64,000 bases of DNA from Staphylococcus hominis subsp. hominis (lineage in GTDB: Bacteria > Bacillota > Bacilli > Staphylococcales > Staphylococcaceae). Each line of letters starts with the position of its first letter. Positions within the stretch are counted from its first letter, which is position 1. A program made the position numbers and the translations under genes. The stretch covers positions 457,393 through 521,392 of the forward strand of contig NZ_PPQE01000025.1 of NCBI RefSeq assembly GCF_002901845.1, given 5' to 3'. Shown one piece after another: positions 62,987-64,000 of this stretch. The notes below the pieces were generated by a model that worked only from the letters and a program-made list of their open reading frames with translations, did no database searches and was not told the origin of the DNA.

Positions 62987-64000
62987 ATGGCAAGCTAATT
63001 AATGATCGCTATCAACTCTTAGATAAACTTGGTGGCGGAGGAATGAGTATGGTTTATCTTGCTGAAGACACTATACTTGAACGTAAAGTGGCTATTAAAG
63101 CAATTTCTATTCCCCAAAGCGAAAAAGATGAAACTATGAAACGTTTCTACAGAGAGGTAAATAGTGCTACACAAATTGTTCATGAAAATATCGTGGAAGT
63201 ATATGATGTTGAAGAAGATGATGATAATTTCTATCTTATTATGGAATATATTGATGGGCCGACACTATCTGAGTATATACATAGTCATGGTCCATTGAAT
63301 ATAGAAACAGCTATTGATTTTATTAAGCAAATTTTAAATGGAGTAAAACAAGCGCATGAGCAACGTATTATACATAGAGATATTAAACCTCAAAATGTGC
63401 TAATTAATAAAGATAAAATTTTAAAAATTTTTGATTTCGGCATCGCAAAAGCGTTAAGTGAGACATCAATGACTCAAACCAATCATGTGCTTGGAACGGT
63501 TCAATATTTATCTCCAGAACAAGCTAAAGGAGATAAAACGAATGAAACAACCGATATCTATTCAATTGGTATAGTGTTGTATGAAATGTTAGTTGGTGAA
63601 CCACCTTTTAGTGGAGAGACAGCTGTAAGTATTGCTATTAAACATATTCAAGAAACGGTTCCTAATATTACTGAAAAATATCCAAATATTCCACAATCTT
63701 TAAGTAATGTGGTACTTAAGGCGACTGAAAAAAATCCTAAAGATCGTTATCAAACGATAGAAGAAATGTATAATGATTTGAGTAGTGTGCTTGTTACAAG
63801 CAGATTAAATGAAGAAAAGCATACGCGTATAAGTGATACCACCCAAACAGTACCCATTGATAAAAAAGAAATAAAAAATAAACTCGAAGAAGAAACTCAT
63901 AAAAAAGATATAGCGCAAACGATGCAAATTCCTATTATCAATCATCATAAATTTCAAGCAAGTGAAAATAATGTATACACACCTAAACGTAAAAAACGTT
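62983..64000 (+). CDS. stk1: PASTA-domain Ser/Thr kinase PknB/Stk1, 5' part
   Basis: Coding from ATG 62983 to the window edge (339 complete codons seen). Glycine-rich loop LGGGGMSMVYLA near residue 17-28, catalytic Lys in VAIKAI, HRDIKPQN near 131, DFGIAK near 150. The cytoplasmic linker after about residue 265 is charged and low in order. The PASTA domains and membrane helix expected after it lie beyond the window. It senses muropeptide/lipid II and cooperates with the PASTA-bearing PBP1 at 19661. Confidence 0.97.
   Translation, partial: MNGKLINDRYQLLDKLGGGGMSMVYLAEDTILERKVAIKAISIPQSEKDETMKRFYREVNSATQIVHENIVEVYDVEEDDDNFYLIMEYIDGPTLSEYIHSHGPLNIETAIDFIKQILNGVKQAHEQRIIHRDIKPQNVLINKDKILKIFDFGIAKALSETSMTQTNHVLGTVQYLSPEQAKGDKTNETTDIYSIGIVLYEMLVGEPPFSGETAVSIAIKHIQETVPNITEKYPNIPQSLSNVVLKATEKNPKDRYQTIEEMYNDLSSVLVTSRLNEEKHTRISDTTQTVPIDKKEIKNKLEEETHKKDIAQTMQIPIINHHKFQASENNVYTPKRKKR

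Overview
The window is a low-GC Firmicute chromosome and is almost certainly a Staphylococcus. It has the staphylococcal order sdhCAB-murI-rdgB, PSM-beta peptides, bshC, the mraZ-to-divIVA division cluster, T-box ileS, lspA-rluD, the complete pyr operon, gmk-rpoZ-coaBC-priA, def/fmt/rsmB/rlmN and stp-stk. Several PSM-beta genes are present and no S. aureus-type virulence genes lie near them, which suggests a coagulase-negative species. I cannot name the species from sequence alone.

Layout. 1-5927: 3' end of uvrC, then the succinate dehydrogenase operon (with a CcpA-type cre site upstream), glutamate racemase, RdgB and a small phosphodiesterase. 6151-12863: a tRNA-Arg(TCT) gene occupied by a decayed 6.6-kb island bounded by repeats of the tRNA 3' end. 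The island holds an integrase without its N-terminus, a phage-like gene pair (one member frameshifted by AT-repeat slippage), a CadD/CadX cadmium-resistance pair, a probable SprG-type I toxin locus, and two unrecognised membrane-anchored proteins. 12907-14996: a lipoprotein on the minus strand and an operon of five PSM-beta peptides, partly made by tandem duplication.

15064-32534: a HAD phosphatase, BshC (bacillithiol) and the dcw cluster (mraZ, rsmH, ftsL, pbp1, mraY, murD, divIB, ftsA, ftsZ, pgeF, ylmE, sepF, ylmG, ylmH, divIVA), which couples peptidoglycan precursor synthesis to septum formation. 32565-40182: T-box-controlled ileS, an SDR protein, a VOC protein, a CHAP hydrolase, lspA and rluD. 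40277-50388: pyrR-pyrP-pyrB-pyrC-carA-carB-pyrF-pyrE with two PyrR attenuators. 50412-64000: small proteins, a VOC protein, RqcH, gmk-rpoZ, coaBC-priA, and a translation/signalling run with a catalytically dead deformylase-like gene, fmt, rsmB, rlmN, the PP2C phosphatase and the start of the PASTA kinase.

Most of the window is ordinary core genome. The parts worth a second look are the tRNA-Arg island with its two orphan membrane proteins and its toxin locus, the PSM-beta array, a 27-residue membrane microprotein at 50703-50786, the ATC start of ylmH and the def pseudoenzyme.
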